Shown: positions 1-12,867, numbered from the stretch's first letter. The stretch is DNA of 64,000 nucleotides from Plotosus lineatus (GCA_024760905.1 CM045735.1:24273249-24337248), one strand, 5' to 3'. Made by a program: numbers and translations. The notes: a model not told the origin generated them from the letters alone.

Positions 1-92
1 CTCTTTTTTTCTCTCTCATTTTCCTCATTCATCAGCTCTTCAAAGTACTCTTTCCTCCTTGAAGACAACACGACACTCTTCCTTTTAACAAA
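1..92 (-). mobile_element. RTE LINE fragment (ORF linker region)
   Basis: On the - strand this matches two separated pieces of the RTE copies at 45.0 kb and 51.0-51.5 kb: the segment around the end of the endonuclease frame, then directly the segment coding for '...LQGG/FKEELKQ'. About 450 bp of the element between them is missing. The purine run at the frame junction is present here too, with a longer A tract. It is an internally deleted dead fragment that runs off the left edge of the window. Confidence 0.7.
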
Positions 93-298
93 GTATCTCT
101 ACATATAAAACCTTTAAAACCTAGTTGTCTTATTACACCATCTAACTTCAGTTCGACATTTCTATAGTATCCCAAAACATACAAACATCTCCATACCTGC
201 ATCAAAAGACAAACACGGAAATCCATTTAGAGTGTGTGTGTGTCACTTTATATGTCACAAAGAAACCTTGGCAGTAACTACAGAAAGTGGAATCAAAC

Positions 299-412
299 TC
301 ATTCATTCATTCACTGCTGAATCCTAATTAGGGTCGCGGGGACAGTGGCACCCATCTCAGCTGACTGTGACAGGCAGAGTACACTCTAGACAGCTCACCA
401 GGACACTGCAGC
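299..412 (-). mobile_element. L2/V-SINE-type 3' tail fragment
   Basis: Begins with ATTC repeats, then 'cctaattagggtcgcgggga' and a segment resembling 'cccatctcagctgactgtg'. The same unit recurs at 18950, 19333, 23950, 48960 and 56395. From memory it is the widespread fish LINE L2/V-SINE 3' tail with its ATGA-type terminal microsatellite. No coding capacity. Confidence 0.6.
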
Positions 413-1885
413 AATCAGAAACTTACAAAACTCACATAGGACAGAACAGACATTGTGCAAAGTAAACTAGGACATACATACAATACTAACATACATACAA
501 TACTAACTTTTGTGATTGAACATTAACCTACCGTTGACCGTGCTCAAGGCAGCTTTGGTCACAGTGCTTGAATGCACTTACATCACAAAATGGACATACC
601 TACTTAGACTTAAAAGTACAGGCAGGAGAAGACAAAACAAACAGAAATAGTGCAGAGTGATTGCTTTGGTGAGACCGGATGATACATCAAATGCTTACTG
701 CTCTAAAGCCAATTTTTTTGATAATGTGTAATAACTAGAGTCCTGCTGCTGCTGCAAAAAATAAAAAATAAAAAAAGACTCAGTACTGAAACCGTTATCA
801 TCAATCCTGATTTATTTGAACATGTCCACAGAGTGAAAAACATTACATTCATAAAATTTTAGCAACAATGAGCCATTAAAATATTTATTTCTCCCTCAAA
901 ATGAGCAATTTTCACATAACTGAAACCACACATTGATAATTGATGATAGCTTTAAATTTTTCCACTGATTTTTTTTTTCTCACAAATATCAGTAGCACGT
1001 TCCATGTCTCATAAGATTATTTAAGATACATACTAGTTAAATCATTTCAAAATCTCTATAGGTCCAAAAAAAGAGGAGAACTGGTGAGCTTTACTGACAA
1101 ATTGTCATGGTTTAGTTAATCAAATGTTCAGTTCAAATGAAATGTTCAAATCCACCAAACCAATACAAAATGCATGAAAATTATGGCATAGACATTTAAT
1201 TTTTTTCAAATGCCGAAAGATACTAAGACACAGCATGAAGCAGGCAGCTACAGTGCTTGCATTTATGATTCAAAATGGTCAGAACATAAATCAATATTTT
1301 TAGTGCAACCAACTCCAATGATGCAGGCATTAGACACAGCCACAAGTACCACAGCATGTACTGACTTGATCGAGGAAACGACCGTAAACTATTATGCAAG
1401 TGATGAACAAAAATCTCTTTCAGCAAGTCATTAAAAAAAATTGTTCCTCTTTGAGCAAAATTATTTCTGGATTTTCCAGAAAAATCTCACACATGTGGGA
1501 AGGTATGAAGAGTGACAACATTACACAGTCATGAATCGAAAAGAGGCTGTCAAACTTTTTAATTCCTTCAAGAGGAAAAATTCCAGAGATCACCTCATAA
1601 TCGGGGGCAGCACACTCAGAGAAGCGGGGTTTTGGGACCACAAGGCTGCTGGTTTAATTTCCAAACTATCAGGGAAAATGTGCTGGTAAAATGATAGCAG
1701 AGCACCACACTTTGGCAAGAAAACCAGTGGCATTTTGACTGATTTCAATTAAATTATTCCTAGCCAGTTGTCATATTTGCTGTAGTTATTGATTCTGTAG
1801 GTACAACCTCTTCAGTCTGAACCCGAATGGTGTTTCGTTATTGGACTTCTGTGCTCATCACGGTTTGTCCATCACAAACACTATG
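413..1885. other. No recognisable feature
   Basis: AT-rich sequence with short A and T tracts (for example 749-776). The short open frames on both strands show no familiar domain and no splice context I would trust. Confidence 0.6.
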
Positions 1886-1889
1886 CTCA

Positions 1890-2375
1890 AACATAAGGGT
1901 GTCCATAAGTGCACTTGGCACCAGGGCATCCGAGGCCGCAGTTTGATGATCGACTTTGTAGTCGTGTCACCAGACTCGTGACTTCATGTTCTGGACACTC
2001 GGGTGAAGAGAGGAGCTCAGCTGTCAACCGATCTCCACCTGGTGGTGAGCTGGTTCCAATGCTAAGGGAGGCTGCCCTCTATACCTGGCAGGCCCAAGCG
2101 AGTAGATAGGGTTTCCTGTCAGAGGGGCTTTTAACTCCCACCTTCGGCAGATCTACAACTACGTACCAAAGGAGAGGGGCGACATGGAATCCGAATGGGC
2201 CATATTTCCTACCTCCATTATTGAGGCAGCAGTCCATAGCTGTAGCCGGATGGTCAGCGGTGCCTGTTGTGATGGTAACCCCCATATCCGGGGGTGAACA
2301 CCTGCATTACTTAGGCTGCTGCCCCCGCGACCCGACCCCGGATGAAGCAAAGAAAGATGATGGTTATAATTATAA
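1890..2375 (+). mobile_element. Internally deleted non-LTR retrotransposon remnant
   Basis: The + strand frame 1909-2109 reads like the end of a fish LINE endonuclease and linker (HLAPGHP...FDDRLCSRVTRL, then a GEELS-like stretch). A second decayed piece at 2150-2300 resembles the same protein further on (SIIEAAVHSCSRMVSGA). It then jumps to 'gcgacccgaccccggatgaa', which resembles the extreme 3' end of a common fish LINE. The whole reverse transcriptase is therefore missing. The clade was not determined. Confidence 0.5.
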
Positions 2376-2449
2376 GCCCCTAGTCAATGTTACACTGTTG
2401 TAGAACCATTACCAAAAATATAAAAAGTCATGCTTTCAAAGTAAAACTA

Positions 2450-3167
2450 TACAGTCATCCCTTGCCACTTCACGATTTGAGAATAGCGGTATTGGTACAT
2501 CGCGGTATCAAAAAAATATATATATATAAATAATTCATAAAAATTCAAAATTCATGCTGAAACTCACATGTCAGCAAGCGGAAGGCAGAGACCCAAGGCA
2601 GGCTGCATTCATTGTTTCCAAACGACAGACCGAAGTGCCCCTCCTCCCCAGTTCAGGCAGGGACCGCCCAATCAACTCAATCTCGCAAGCTGATTGACTT
2701 AGACGCACAACGCTATTGCCTCCCGCCCATTCAACTGAATCTCGCAAGCTGATTGGCTTCGACACATGATGCTGTTGCTTCAAGCCCACTCAACTCAATC
2801 TCGCATGCTGATTGGCTTAGACGCGTGACGCTTTGCCTCGCACATTCCCGCAGGATTATTTGTGATCTTACTGTATAGTGTTTGTGAACGTCCTGCACCG
2901 TGGAGAAGAGCTACAGTATTATCAGAGGTGAGTACAGTACTTAAAAGTATTTATACATAAATTCTATTTCAATATTAATACATTACAGTATTTACATATG
3001 CATATAACTAACGTTTAATATACACTTCTTGATATTGTATAGACGCAAAAACATAGAAATGAGACAACGTGGTAGAAATGGGGGCGGGGCGTTCCTACTT
3101 CGCAGTTTTTCGAATATCGCGGCCAGGTCTGGTCTACATTATCCGCGATATTCAAGGGATGACTGTA
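2450..3167. mobile_element. Tigger/pogo-type MITE
   Basis: The ends are inverted repeats: 'tacagtcatcccttg' at 2450 and its exact complement ending at 3167 ('caagggatgactgta'), consistent with TA-target Tigger/pogo elements. Just inside the ends, 'cacttcacg' and 'atatcgcgg' are typical of this group. There is no transposase; the interior holds three imperfect tandem copies of a ~70-bp unit. Confidence 0.75.
2660..2842. repeat. Three imperfect ~70-bp tandem repeats
   Basis: The phrase 'ctcgcaagctgattg' followed by a 'gacgc...gcttgcctc'-like segment occurs three times in a row (near 2685, 2740 and 2797), inside the Tigger MITE. Pre-existing tandem units of this kind are common in MITE interiors. 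Confidence 0.7.
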
Positions 3168-3372
3168 TACTAATACTACATTATAACCACATATAAGACA
3201 AGTGAATTGTTTGATGACAGGTCAAGTGATGTAACACCAGATGTTAGACGCCTCTGCAATTTGATATGAAACTCTTTCCACTGTGAGCAGTGATAGTGTT
3301 TTCTCTGGTCTGAACCCGCTTGTGTTTTTGGAGTGTATTCCTGTAGGTAAACATTGTTCATCACTATGACCA

Positions 3373-4233
<861 letters not shown>

Positions 4234-4499
4234 TCATAAAGAACTGGGGATGGGATCAGGTGTATTGGAAGCCTTTTGATCACAAACCAAGCATTTTGTC
4301 CACATCATGTTTCTTTGTATTGCTGGGAAAAATGAAAAAAGAAAACAATTGGAAAATTAGCAAACTATAATTTATATCATTACTATTAACATAAGTATCA
4401 TCTCAGTGTCCAAATCAGGACGTGATAAGGAATGAGCCAATTCCATTTTTGTGAACGCATTTTAAACTAATTTTATCAATCTGGTTGAGAGAATATACT

Positions 4500-4500
<1 letters not shown>

Positions 4501-4550
<50 letters not shown>
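4501..4550. repeat. (CA)n microsatellite
   Basis: About 25 uninterrupted CA units, next to a - strand open frame that reads into the repeat as poly-CysVal. That reading is not evidence of a protein. Confidence 0.95.
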
Positions 4551-4551
<1 letters not shown>

Positions 4552-4931
4552 TCTCGGATGGGAGGGATTGTTCAGTATCACCTTTATCGAGGACAGCATT
4601 CTCCTCTCTGACACTAACGTCTAAAGTCAGAGGGTTCATCCCCATCCCCACAATGGTACTCAACTTGTGGATCAGTTTGTTCACTTGATTGGCATTTGCA
4701 ACACTCATCCTGCTGTCCCAGCACAGAGAAAACCACTGGCCACAACAAACTCATCTCACATCCGGAGCAGTGTTTGTAAAATATTGAACAACCTCGGTTG
4801 TCTCATAAAATAGAGACAGTTGACATCCTCCACTGTACTGGGACCCTCTGTAGACTCAGGCTCATCATAATGATGGAATGTAAGACTTCACAGAGCTAAG
4901 CGGCACAGGCGTTAAGGACATGTGACTCACC
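4551..4931 (-). other. Possible upstream exon(s) of the zinc-finger gene
   Basis: On the - strand a clean donor (GTGAGT, complement at 4925-4930) follows a short frame reading MQQDRMR. An acceptor-like CAG lies near 4712, in front of a frame beginning MSVANANQVNKL and running towards the CA repeat. This arrangement is plausible for N-terminal exons of a fish zinc-finger gene, but neither frame matches anything I recognise. Transcript data would decide. Confidence 0.25.
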
Positions 4932-5430
4932 TCATCCGGTCCTGCTGCATACCTGAGTGGAGTGTTATCAGCTCAGAACTGGTCAAAGATAAAGTTGAAG
5001 GTGGGGAAGGGATGTCAGGTCTACCACAGGAGGCAGAGGTACAATAAGGAGAGGGATGAAGAGAGTGGCATGGCAGGGGGTTACAGGCTTCCTCCTGACA
5101 GATCAGAAGAAGGCTGAACAGGAGCCACAGTGCCGAATCTGTTCACAGAGTGCAGAGGTTTGCCAGTCTGTGAGCAGTAAGTAATCCTGTAGTTCCGCCA
5201 AGGCCTTCTCCAAACAGTCCATGTAATCACGGACTGCCTCTTCACAACAGGTACATAGCATGAGGAAAGGTAAATGAGGTTGTGGTCTGATCTCCCCAGT
5301 GGACAGGAGGGTGTGATGAAAGTGAAGGCAGCCTTAAATATGGGGAATGCAACATTCAAAACAAGTGCCTAAGTGATTAAACTGACAGAGCTAGAAAGTA
5401 ATGAAATACAAATGCTTTATGGCAGGGGTG

Positions 5431-5560
5431 TCAGAGTCCTTCAACAAAAGGGCCGCTGTGCCTGCTGGTTATTGTTTCAGTCAAGTAACAGCACACCTGA
5501 CTTTGCTAATTTAAATCAACTGATCTGTGTCTTCCAGCAGTTGAATGTTCAATCTCTGTC
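5431..5560. mobile_element. hAT-type MITE end (partial)
   Basis: Starts with 'caggggtgtcagagtcctt', a hAT-like terminal sequence, followed by 'gggccgctgtgcctgctgg', common in fish hAT MITEs. I could not find the opposite end or an 8-bp duplication. Confidence 0.45.
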
Positions 5561-6316
5561 AAGAGTTGCTTGCCTGCGGAGTTTGTGTCAGAGCAGGGCA
5601 GCTGTCCTTTTCAGATCCCCAGGAAAACGTGTGTATATACACTTCAGAAAGGTAAACACACCGAAAGTTCCACAGAAGTGGTCAGATCAAGACAACACAT
5701 CACCAGGACTGAGCGGCCAGCCGTCCATCCCCACAAGAGGAAACACACTGGGAAAGCATGCTTGAGCCAAAAACAGCACTTGAACCAAAGACTTTCTAGC
5801 TGTAAAGCAGACAGAATAACCAGCACACCATCCTGCCACTACACGAACCTTTTTTTTTTTAGTTAAAATATAATATGAAACATCAAGCATCATAAATACT
5901 GGGTCTTTTTTATTTTATTTTATTATTGTAGTTGAGAAAAATCGATTTTGTTGTTACATTGTTTTTATTCGGTTAATGTGATTCAATATACAATATACAG
6001 TATGCCACTTTACATACAGGACTTTTAACACTATTTTACATAATGGTTTGTGTTCAAATCGAAAAAAATACCAAATTTTTATTAAAAATATCCCTCCTGA
6101 AATTAGAACTATAATGATTCAGGGTCAGTGATATTATTTGACACAAAACTAAAACATAAACTGAATTAAATGACTACAATTTAATAGTAAATAACAAAAT
6201 TGAAGGAACATTTTAAATAAGATTAAAACCAGCATTATTTTACCTGTGAATGATTTACATAAAATCTTATTGTGGAAAAACAGAGAAATTACTTTAAGCT
6301 CCATTATGTTAAACCG
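5561..6316. other. No recognisable feature
   Basis: AT-rich from 5840 on, with a T run at 5850-5860. Overlapping short open frames at 5570-5866 have no family resemblance. Confidence 0.55.
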
Positions 6317-6470
6317 ACTTACCTCAGAATTTATACACGTTTATTCTTCCCACATGAGATTAAAATTCGTCTCCTCAACTGGAAACAACAATTTCAGCTC
6401 TTCTTCGCCTTTATCGTGGGGTGAGTTGTTATACCGCCACCTACCGGACCGGATGAGCGGGAAAACTTGA
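6317..6470 (-). promoter_or_regulatory. Candidate 5' exon with strong splice donor
   Basis: On the - strand the sequence starts GC-rich ('ccggtaggtggcggtat' complement near 6430), runs about 150 bp without an ATG-initiated long frame, and ends in a perfect GTAAGT donor (complement at 6317-6322). It could be the non-coding first exon and promoter-proximal region of the zinc-finger gene to its left. A similar 'ggtaggtggc(a/g)gta' motif occurs at 19672 just upstream of bod1. Confidence 0.3.
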
Positions 6471-6479
6471 TCTACTCGT

Positions 6480-7502
6480 ACTATGCTAGTAGTTCTAGTT
6501 CAGTTAATGGATTGAAAGGGGCGAAGACAAAACAAGTGGCAGATAAGATCCAGGTTTAGGAAATACAGTAGGTGGGTTAGGGGCATATTTTGTCTCAGCA
6601 CCTATGTTAACCAGTATATTTTCTACATGTAGCTTTATAGCATGTAACTGGTCACTGAACTGCTGAGTCTTTATTATTGATCATTTATGTTGTAGGGACA
6701 AAAGTCTTCACCCAAGAATATGCACAAATAAAACTTAATTGCAGCGACAGAAACAGAGAGACTGGTGGTCACAGGGCAGGTTGTGCATCTCAATTCCTGT
6801 CACAGTAATGTCACCAGAGGAAGATTGCTCCTGACAAAGTTCTGCACCACTGATAGATCTGACTAAAATAAGTGATGCCATTAATCAGTTGTGTTTTGGT
6901 GAACATTTTATTAATTATTGAAAACTGTTGTTGTGTTGAGTGTAAATCAGGATCATCAATTGTTGTAATTGGTGTTCATGAAACTTTCAGAGAGAATAAA
7001 TATATTACACATGTTGGAAGGGTTTTTATTTGGTTGTGTCACAATGGTGACATGAAACAACAATAAAAGTAAAAGTACACTTCGTGGCACAGAGATACAC
7101 ATTTTGATATCCACATTGCATGGCTACACTTTTCCGTTTGGCCATATTAGCTGCAACATAATATATAAAAGTAAATAAAGAGAACCAATTTGAGGTGAAT
7201 TGTAAAACCTGCACATAATAAATATTTTAACAATGATTTTACTAATACGGAAAATTGATAACTTAATAGCCAGCATCAATAAATGAAACTCAGCTATTTA
7301 CAACCATTCGTGAATCAAAAGTAGGAACAACAGTCAATATTTAAAGTTGACTTTTCTGTTTAAAAAAATCAATTATATCTACTTGATAATTAAGGTGTGA
7401 TGTTGAAAATTGTTTATATTTAGTGTATGAATTAAGGTCCTCAATTAAGAAACAGGTTATATCTCTTAGAAGTGTATAAATAATTTTGTGAACTCACATT
7501 AG
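6480..7502. other. No recognisable feature
   Basis: AT-rich unique-looking sequence between the candidate 5' exon and the next LINE. No domain, TIR or tRNA box was seen. Confidence 0.55.
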
Positions 7503-8525
7503 GTGCCGAGAGAAGAACTGTGGTATTGTATGAGGAAGTCTGGAGTGACAGAGAAGTATGTTAGAGTGGTGCAAGACATGTCTGATAGATGTAAGACAGT
7601 GGTGAAGTGTGCTGTCGGTGTGACAGAAGAGTTCAAGGTGGAGGTGGGACTGCATCAAGGGTCAGCTCTCAGCCCCTTCTTGTTTGCTATGGTGATGGAC
7701 AGGCTAACAGATGAGGTTAGACAAGAATCTCCATGGACTATGATGTTTGCAGATGACATAGTGATCTGTAGTGAGAGCAGAGACCAAGTGGAGGAAAATC
7801 TAGAGAGGTGGAGGTATGCCCTGGAAAGGAGGGATTGAAGGTTAGTCTTAGTAAGACAGAATACATGTGTGTGAACGACAAGGACCCAAGAGGAACTTTG
7901 AGGTTACAGGGGGCAGAGATAAAGAGGTGGAGGATTTTAAGTACTTAGGCTCAACAATCCAGAGCAATGGAGAGTGTGGAAAAGAGGTGAAGAAGCGCGT
8001 GCAGGCAGGTTGGAATGGATGGAGAAAAGTGTCCAGTGTGATGTGTGATAGGAGAGTATCGGCAAGAATGAAGGGAAAAGTGTACAAGACGGTGATGAGG
8101 CCAGCGATGTTGTATGGTTTAGAGACAGTGGCCCTGGGGAAAAGACAGGAGGCAGAGCTGGAGGTAGCAGAGATGAAAATGTTGAGGTTCTCTTTGGGAG
8201 TAACGAGGATGGATAGGATCAGAAATGAGTACATCAGAGGGACAGCACATGTCAGATGTTTTGGAGACAAAGTCAGAGAGGCTAGATTGAGATGGTTTGG
8301 ACATGTACAGAGGAGGGATAGTGAGTATATTGGTCGTAGGATGCTGAGGTTGGAATTACCAGGCAAAAGGCCCAGAGGAAGACCAAAGAGAAGATTTATG
8401 GATGTGGTGAAGGCGGACATGAAGGTCGTTGGAGTAAGAGTAGAAGATGCAGAGGATAGGGAGAGATGGAGGCAGATCATTTGCTGTGGCGACCCCTGAA
8501 GGGAACAGCCGAAAGGAAAAGAAGA
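7503..8525 (+). mobile_element. RTE LINE, 5'-truncated, frameshifted
   Basis: Starts abruptly within the reverse transcriptase (VPREELWYCMRKSG) and runs to the element's natural 3' end ('gcgacccctgaaggga...gccgaaagg'). RT motif FADDIVICS is at about 7749. A 1-nt loss near 7828 (ggaggg for ggagggg) and a further change at 7922 split the frame into 7503-7838 and 7867-8499. The second part holds the RTE C-terminal region (FKYLGSTIQSNGECGKEV ... LRWFGHVQRRDSEYIG). Compared with the copy at 50-53 kb it lacks the endonuclease half. Dead copy. Confidence 0.88.
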
Positions 8526-8659
8526 CATTAACATTGACACAAATTATGTATCCTAATCTTGAGAATACGGTGTACCAATGCAAAATAATCATGCTGAGAG
8601 GAGAAATAGTGTAAAGAGAACATTAATTAAACAAACCGCTCTTCAGAAGCCTCCAAACT

Positions 8660-9540
8660 GTTCAGCTTAACAATCAGCTTTGGTAAAACTGAGGTGCTTT
8701 GCCAACCTGCACCAACAACAAACCCCCAAGCTCCAACAATTGTCACTGAGAACACTCATCTGAAGAATGTAGAACATTTCAAATATCTAGGAAGCACCAT
8801 CTCCTCCAGTGGCTCCTTAGACAAAGAAATTGATGCTCGGATCAGCAAAGCGAGCCAAACTTTAGGAAGATTTCGAAACAAAGTGCTCAACCAACGCAAC
8901 ATCCGATTGAGTACAAAATTGAAAGTGTACAATGCAGTGGTTCTGCTCTCCCTCCTCTATGGCTGTGAGACTTGGACACTGTGCCATAAGCACATCAAGA
9001 AATTGGAGAAATTCCACATGCATGATCTACGTTCCATCCTTGGAATCCGCTGGCAGGATCGCATTACCAATCTTGAGGTCTTGGACCAAGCTCAATCACC
9101 AAGCATAGAGTCCATGCTCATCAGGGCCCAACTGCGATGGGTAGGACATGTCACCCGCAAGGAAGAGTACTGCTTGCCAAGGCGCTTGTTGTACTGAGAA
9201 CTCCAGAAAGGAATGAGAAACCAAGGTCGTCCAAAAAAGTGCTACAAGGACTCAGTCAAAGCCAACCTCCAGTGGTGTGAACTCAAACCAAAAGAATTGG
9301 AGGACTGTGTCAGTGATCGATCAAGCTGGCAAGCCACCATCCATACTACATCTACTGTCACTTTCGAGGATGCTTGTCGCCAGAAGCTCACTGCTGTCAG
9401 AGAATAACGCCACATAGCATCAGCCACAGTGATCCAAACTACGGACTTTCAGTGCCCCCACTGTTCCAGACTCGGCGCCTCTAGCCTGGGGTTGTGCAGC
9501 CAGCTCCAGAAACACAGATGAGCTGACAAAATGAAACGTC
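8660..9540 (+). mobile_element. Second, unrelated LINE: C-terminal RT/zinc-finger part
   Basis: The frame 8694-9197 reads FKYLGSTISSSGSLDKEIDARI ... LYGCETWTL ... LRWVGHVTRKEE, a LINE thumb/C-terminal region different from the RTE. A stop (TGA) at 9195 separates it from 9213-9407 (GRPKKCYKDSVKANLQ ... FEDACRQKLTAVRE). Beyond the next stop, a C-x2-C finger-like piece (CPHCSRLGASSLGL) follows near 9450. This gives a 5'-truncated element with at least two stops. The clade is uncertain. Confidence 0.7.
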
Positions 9541-10786
9541 TTCTTCGGACACAAAGGACTACCCACCCACACATAGACATTTTATTGTTAAAATGTTAGT
9601 TCTGAAATCTATAATGAGTATGTTATGTATGTATTTTATATAACAATTATCAAAAATTGCATAAAAAACACAGACAAGTTACTTGGTACATATATTAGAA
9701 GTACAATATGCAAACCACAAATGACAATATATTATATATACACTGCAAGACATTCGGCCATTTCCAATGTTCCATATACAGATGTAATTATAAAGAAGTG
9801 TTGTTAGCGCTAATTATAACTATTCATTCTTTCAATAACTAATGGTGACTTATTAAATGAAGATATCCAAGAAAGTACTTGTTCAATATGGATCGGCATA
9901 AAATCTTTTCAGATAGATATTTTCATTGTAAAAATAGAAAAGTTTATAATAGATCTAAAGTATATAATATGTTTACAACGTTAGCTTGGATTAACCATTT
10001 AGTTATTACCAAAAAGTAAGACATGTCAACAAGGACAAACAGGACATAAACTGACTGCAGAAATGCTGGTTTGATCTTAAAATCACAGTTTTCTGGGATA
10101 TAGGTGTCTGTCACTGGGTGTGACCCTGTGAATCAAATATAAACACAGGCTAGCTTAGCCTTACTTACCGGGGACTTTTTTGGCCTCGCCTTGCGCGCTT
10201 TCTGCGCTCTTTACACGAGTAAACCCGTGCATGGCTAGTGACTGTGTCCCCTGTGGGGGAGATAATTTGGCTTTCTTCATTTTACGCATGATAGCAAAAT
10301 GAATGAAAGCCGGATGTTCATTGGTCACAAATCTTGAGCTCAGCTAACAGTATCCGATCAGAGGTATAATACTATAAGGCTGATTCATGGTGTTTATGGA
10401 CTCATGTTTATGACTACTAAAATAACCTTTGGCTTTAAAACTATCTAGCATTTCATCTCCGCTTTTTATTTACACAGTCGTGGAAATTTACGTTGATCAA
10501 CTATAAAGTAGACCAAATTAAGTCAGTACACGTAACTCAGCCACTAAAACAAGTGGATACACAGCATGTACTGTCGTGTATCCATCATACAACACTGGTT
10601 GTATCATTCAGCTTAAACTTTGCTGCTTATTCAGAATGATGGTGGTTATTATATATACATGTCCAGAATAACCTATCAGTATAGCGCCATCATTTGGCTT
10701 CAGAAAGAATGTCTTGTTCAGCTATCACGGCGATAGTGATCCTCAACAACAGGGTTTAATTTGTGTAGACTTAATTTTATGGGGTT
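9541..10786. other. No recognisable feature
   Basis: AT-rich sequence with a moderately GC-rich patch near 10170-10270. No exon, repeat or RNA gene could be supported. Confidence 0.5.
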
Positions 10787-11143
10787 ACTGTGGGTAAACA
10801 AAGGGACAGTGGTGGTCTAGTGGATAGGGCGCAGGATCACTGATCCTAAGCTTGGGGGTTCAAGTCTCCACAAGGTTGTCACTGTCCCCCCAGTGCAGCT
10901 AACTGGGTTATTAAAGGCGGGCCATGTCTCTCATTGTCTATGATGTGAGGCATGGAAAAGAACCATTGCTGACTTTCGTAAAGAGTAGCTGCAAAGCCAT
11001 CAGCGTGTTTCTGTCCCTTGCTAAAAAGGGTTGTGACAAGAAGGGCATCCGATGTAAAAACCCATGCCAAATCAAATGATTCGCTGTGGTGACTCTCAAG
11101 AATGGGAAAGAGCCGAAATAAAAGAAGACTGTGGGTAAACAAA
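10787..11143 (+). mobile_element. SINE-A copy (RTE tail) with perfect 16-bp TSD
   Basis: The tRNA-like head has an A box ('tggtctagtgg') at about 10814 and a B box ('ggttcaagtct') at about 10857. It is followed by the shared core ('gttatt..aaggcgggccatgtctctcattgtc') and the RTE-type tail ending 'agccgaaataaaagaag'. The insert (10803-11127) is flanked by the exact direct repeat ACTGTGGGTAAACAAA at 10787-10802 and 11128-11143, which proves target-primed retrotransposition of this copy. Confidence 0.9.
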
Positions 11144-11516
11144 CTCATTCAATAGAAGAAATCTCAAATAACTGTTTTGTTTCAGGAAAAAGTCAGTGCA
11201 TATCTGTGAGGAATGGCTATTATAACTTTTAGTCTGTACAGTATTAACATGGACAACCACCCCCGCCTCAAAAATTCAACTGAATTATTTTCACTGTTTG
11301 GCAAAAAAAAAAAAAAAAAATACCTCATCAAGCACCCATACATTAACAAGGTGTCTCTTGACCTTAAGATCGCAAAAGATGCAGGTGCCAGTGTCATAGA
11401 GAGGTTGGTGAAGGTCACTTGACAGCAAGGCAATGCTGGTGGGAATCACCAATCAAATACGTAGTCTAAAATTCGAATTCCACCTTAACAGCAGATGGTA
11501 GAATCATTACTCATAA
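11144..11516. other. No recognisable feature
   Basis: Contains an A run (11302-11320). The open frames over it have no family resemblance. Confidence 0.5.
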
Positions 11517-11697
11517 ACTAGGCAGTGGTGGCTCAGAGGTTAAGGTGACGGGTTACTGGTACAAAGGTTAGCGGTTCAATCCCCACTAATACCACTGTTG
11601 GGCCCTTATTCCTCAATTGCTCAGTTATATTTAAAAAAATGATACTTATAGGTCACTCCGAATAAGAACATCTGCCAAATGCTGTAAATGTAACATT
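11517..11697 (+). mobile_element. SINE-B copy (tRNA-derived)
   Basis: The head 'cagtggtggctcagaggtta' (A-box-like) and 'agcggttcaatcccc' (B-box-like) are followed by 'gggcccttattcctcaattgctcag' and end in 'gccaaatgctgtaaatgtaa'. A second copy is at 30209-30405. The tail differs from all SINE-A tails. Confidence 0.8.
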
Positions 11698-12050
11698 ATG
11701 CATTTTTCATATAATGCACAAAAGTTTTTCCATAAAAACCCTGAATGACTCTAGCTTGGGATTGTTGAAAAACGTGCAAAAACAATAAAGGGTGGAAAGG
11801 ATTATTTGAACATCGAAACACAGCTTTAATGCACCACATTTTCAATTTGCTTAGTTTAATAAAGTCAAAAGATGTCACTTCTCCTTGTTTACCCAATTTG
11901 CATAACACAACCCATCAGAAGTAAATAAGGCAGACTGTCTTTATATTGCATATGTGTCTAGCTTTCTGCAATTCATGGATATAGTACAATCCTTCAGAAG
12001 AAGCCCGTTTCTTCTTTTCACTTGCACCAGAAGTCACATGCACGCACGCA

Positions 12051-12052
<2 letters not shown>

Positions 12053-12111
<59 letters not shown>
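12053..12111. repeat. (CA)n microsatellite
   Basis: About 29 CA units. Confidence 0.95.
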
Positions 12112-12113
<2 letters not shown>

Positions 12114-12235
12114 TCCCATAATGCTTTTCATGTAAAGAACAGAGTTACTTTTGTTTCATGCTTTATTTCTTGAGTCAGGCTTTTAACCTTCCATAAACAT
12201 TTGTAATATTATAACTCTGCTAAGAAGACATGGTC

Positions 12236-12276
<41 letters not shown>
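12236..12276. repeat. (CA)n microsatellite
   Basis: About 20 CA units ending in 'cgtgcgtg', at the edge of a Tigger-type fragment. Confidence 0.95.
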
Positions 12277-12281
<5 letters not shown>

Positions 12282-12319
12282 TGTGATTTCCGGTGCGAGT
12301 GAGAAGAAACGGGCTCGAG

Positions 12320-12547
12320 TGATATCGCAAAGGAATATGGCCAAACCCGTCTACCATCGGTATAATATTGAAGCAGAAGGAGGTCTTAAAAGGTATGCTT
12401 TTATAATTTCTAAAGGGTTTAAGAGGTAGTATTGGGAGCCTTGGAACGAATCATGTGTTTTACATGTAAAATGCTGTTCAATTTACGAAAAATGCAGGTT
12501 ACGAAAAAGGCTCTGGAACGGATTAATTTCGTAAAAAGTGAGGCACC

Positions 12548-12549
<2 letters not shown>
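12320..12549. mobile_element. Tigger-type element fragment
   Basis: Shares 'agccttggaacgaat.atg.gttttaca' and 'gttacgaaaaaggctc.gg..(c)ggattaatttcg' with the right end of the element at 28850-28990. It also shares 'ataatattgaagcagaagga' with 27640-27665. It ends in 'gaggcaccactgtg', a terminal sequence like that at 29559. The left end was not found. Confidence 0.6.

Positions 12550-12623
<74 letters not shown>
12550..12623. repeat. (GT)n(AT)n compound microsatellite
   Basis: About 15 GT units followed by about 21 AT units, directly abutting the transposon terminus. Confidence 0.95.
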
Positions 12624-12625
<2 letters not shown>

Positions 12626-12867
12626 TAGATATAAAATAGAGAATTTTCTGAGTAGATCCTTCCGTAAGAGAGTGCTCAATACTTTTTGGTAGAGCAAATA
12701 ACAATGAAAATAATAAAAATAAAAGGACAGGACAAAGACTTTCTATTGAAACTCCATTTATCACTATATAATATTATCATATATAATATATATGATCCTT
12801 TGTTTTCTGGTGGATCAACATCACTGGATCCGAGCTGGTCACATCATGTGGATGTGATCACAAAAGC

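Noticed and set aside
2660..2842. CRISPR-like spaced repeats
   Set aside because: Three diverged tandem units inside a eukaryotic MITE. No short identical repeats with unique spacers.
4415..4708. - strand frame containing poly-CysVal
   Set aside because: The protein is mostly a translated CA microsatellite. Only its first part is kept as a weak possible exon.
7848..8540. Long - strand open frame opposite the RTE copy
   Set aside because: It is the antisense shadow of the RTE coding strand. The same shadow appears opposite every RTE copy (for example 25176-25991 and 52209-53090).
10803..10870. A functional tRNA gene at the SINE head
   Set aside because: The A and B boxes fit a tRNA-derived promoter, but the cloverleaf is not complete and the sequence continues into a SINE body with TSDs. 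The same holds for the other SINE heads.
12419..12764. Frames over the GT/AT repeat
   Set aside because: Translated microsatellite (poly-CysVal and poly-TyrIle).
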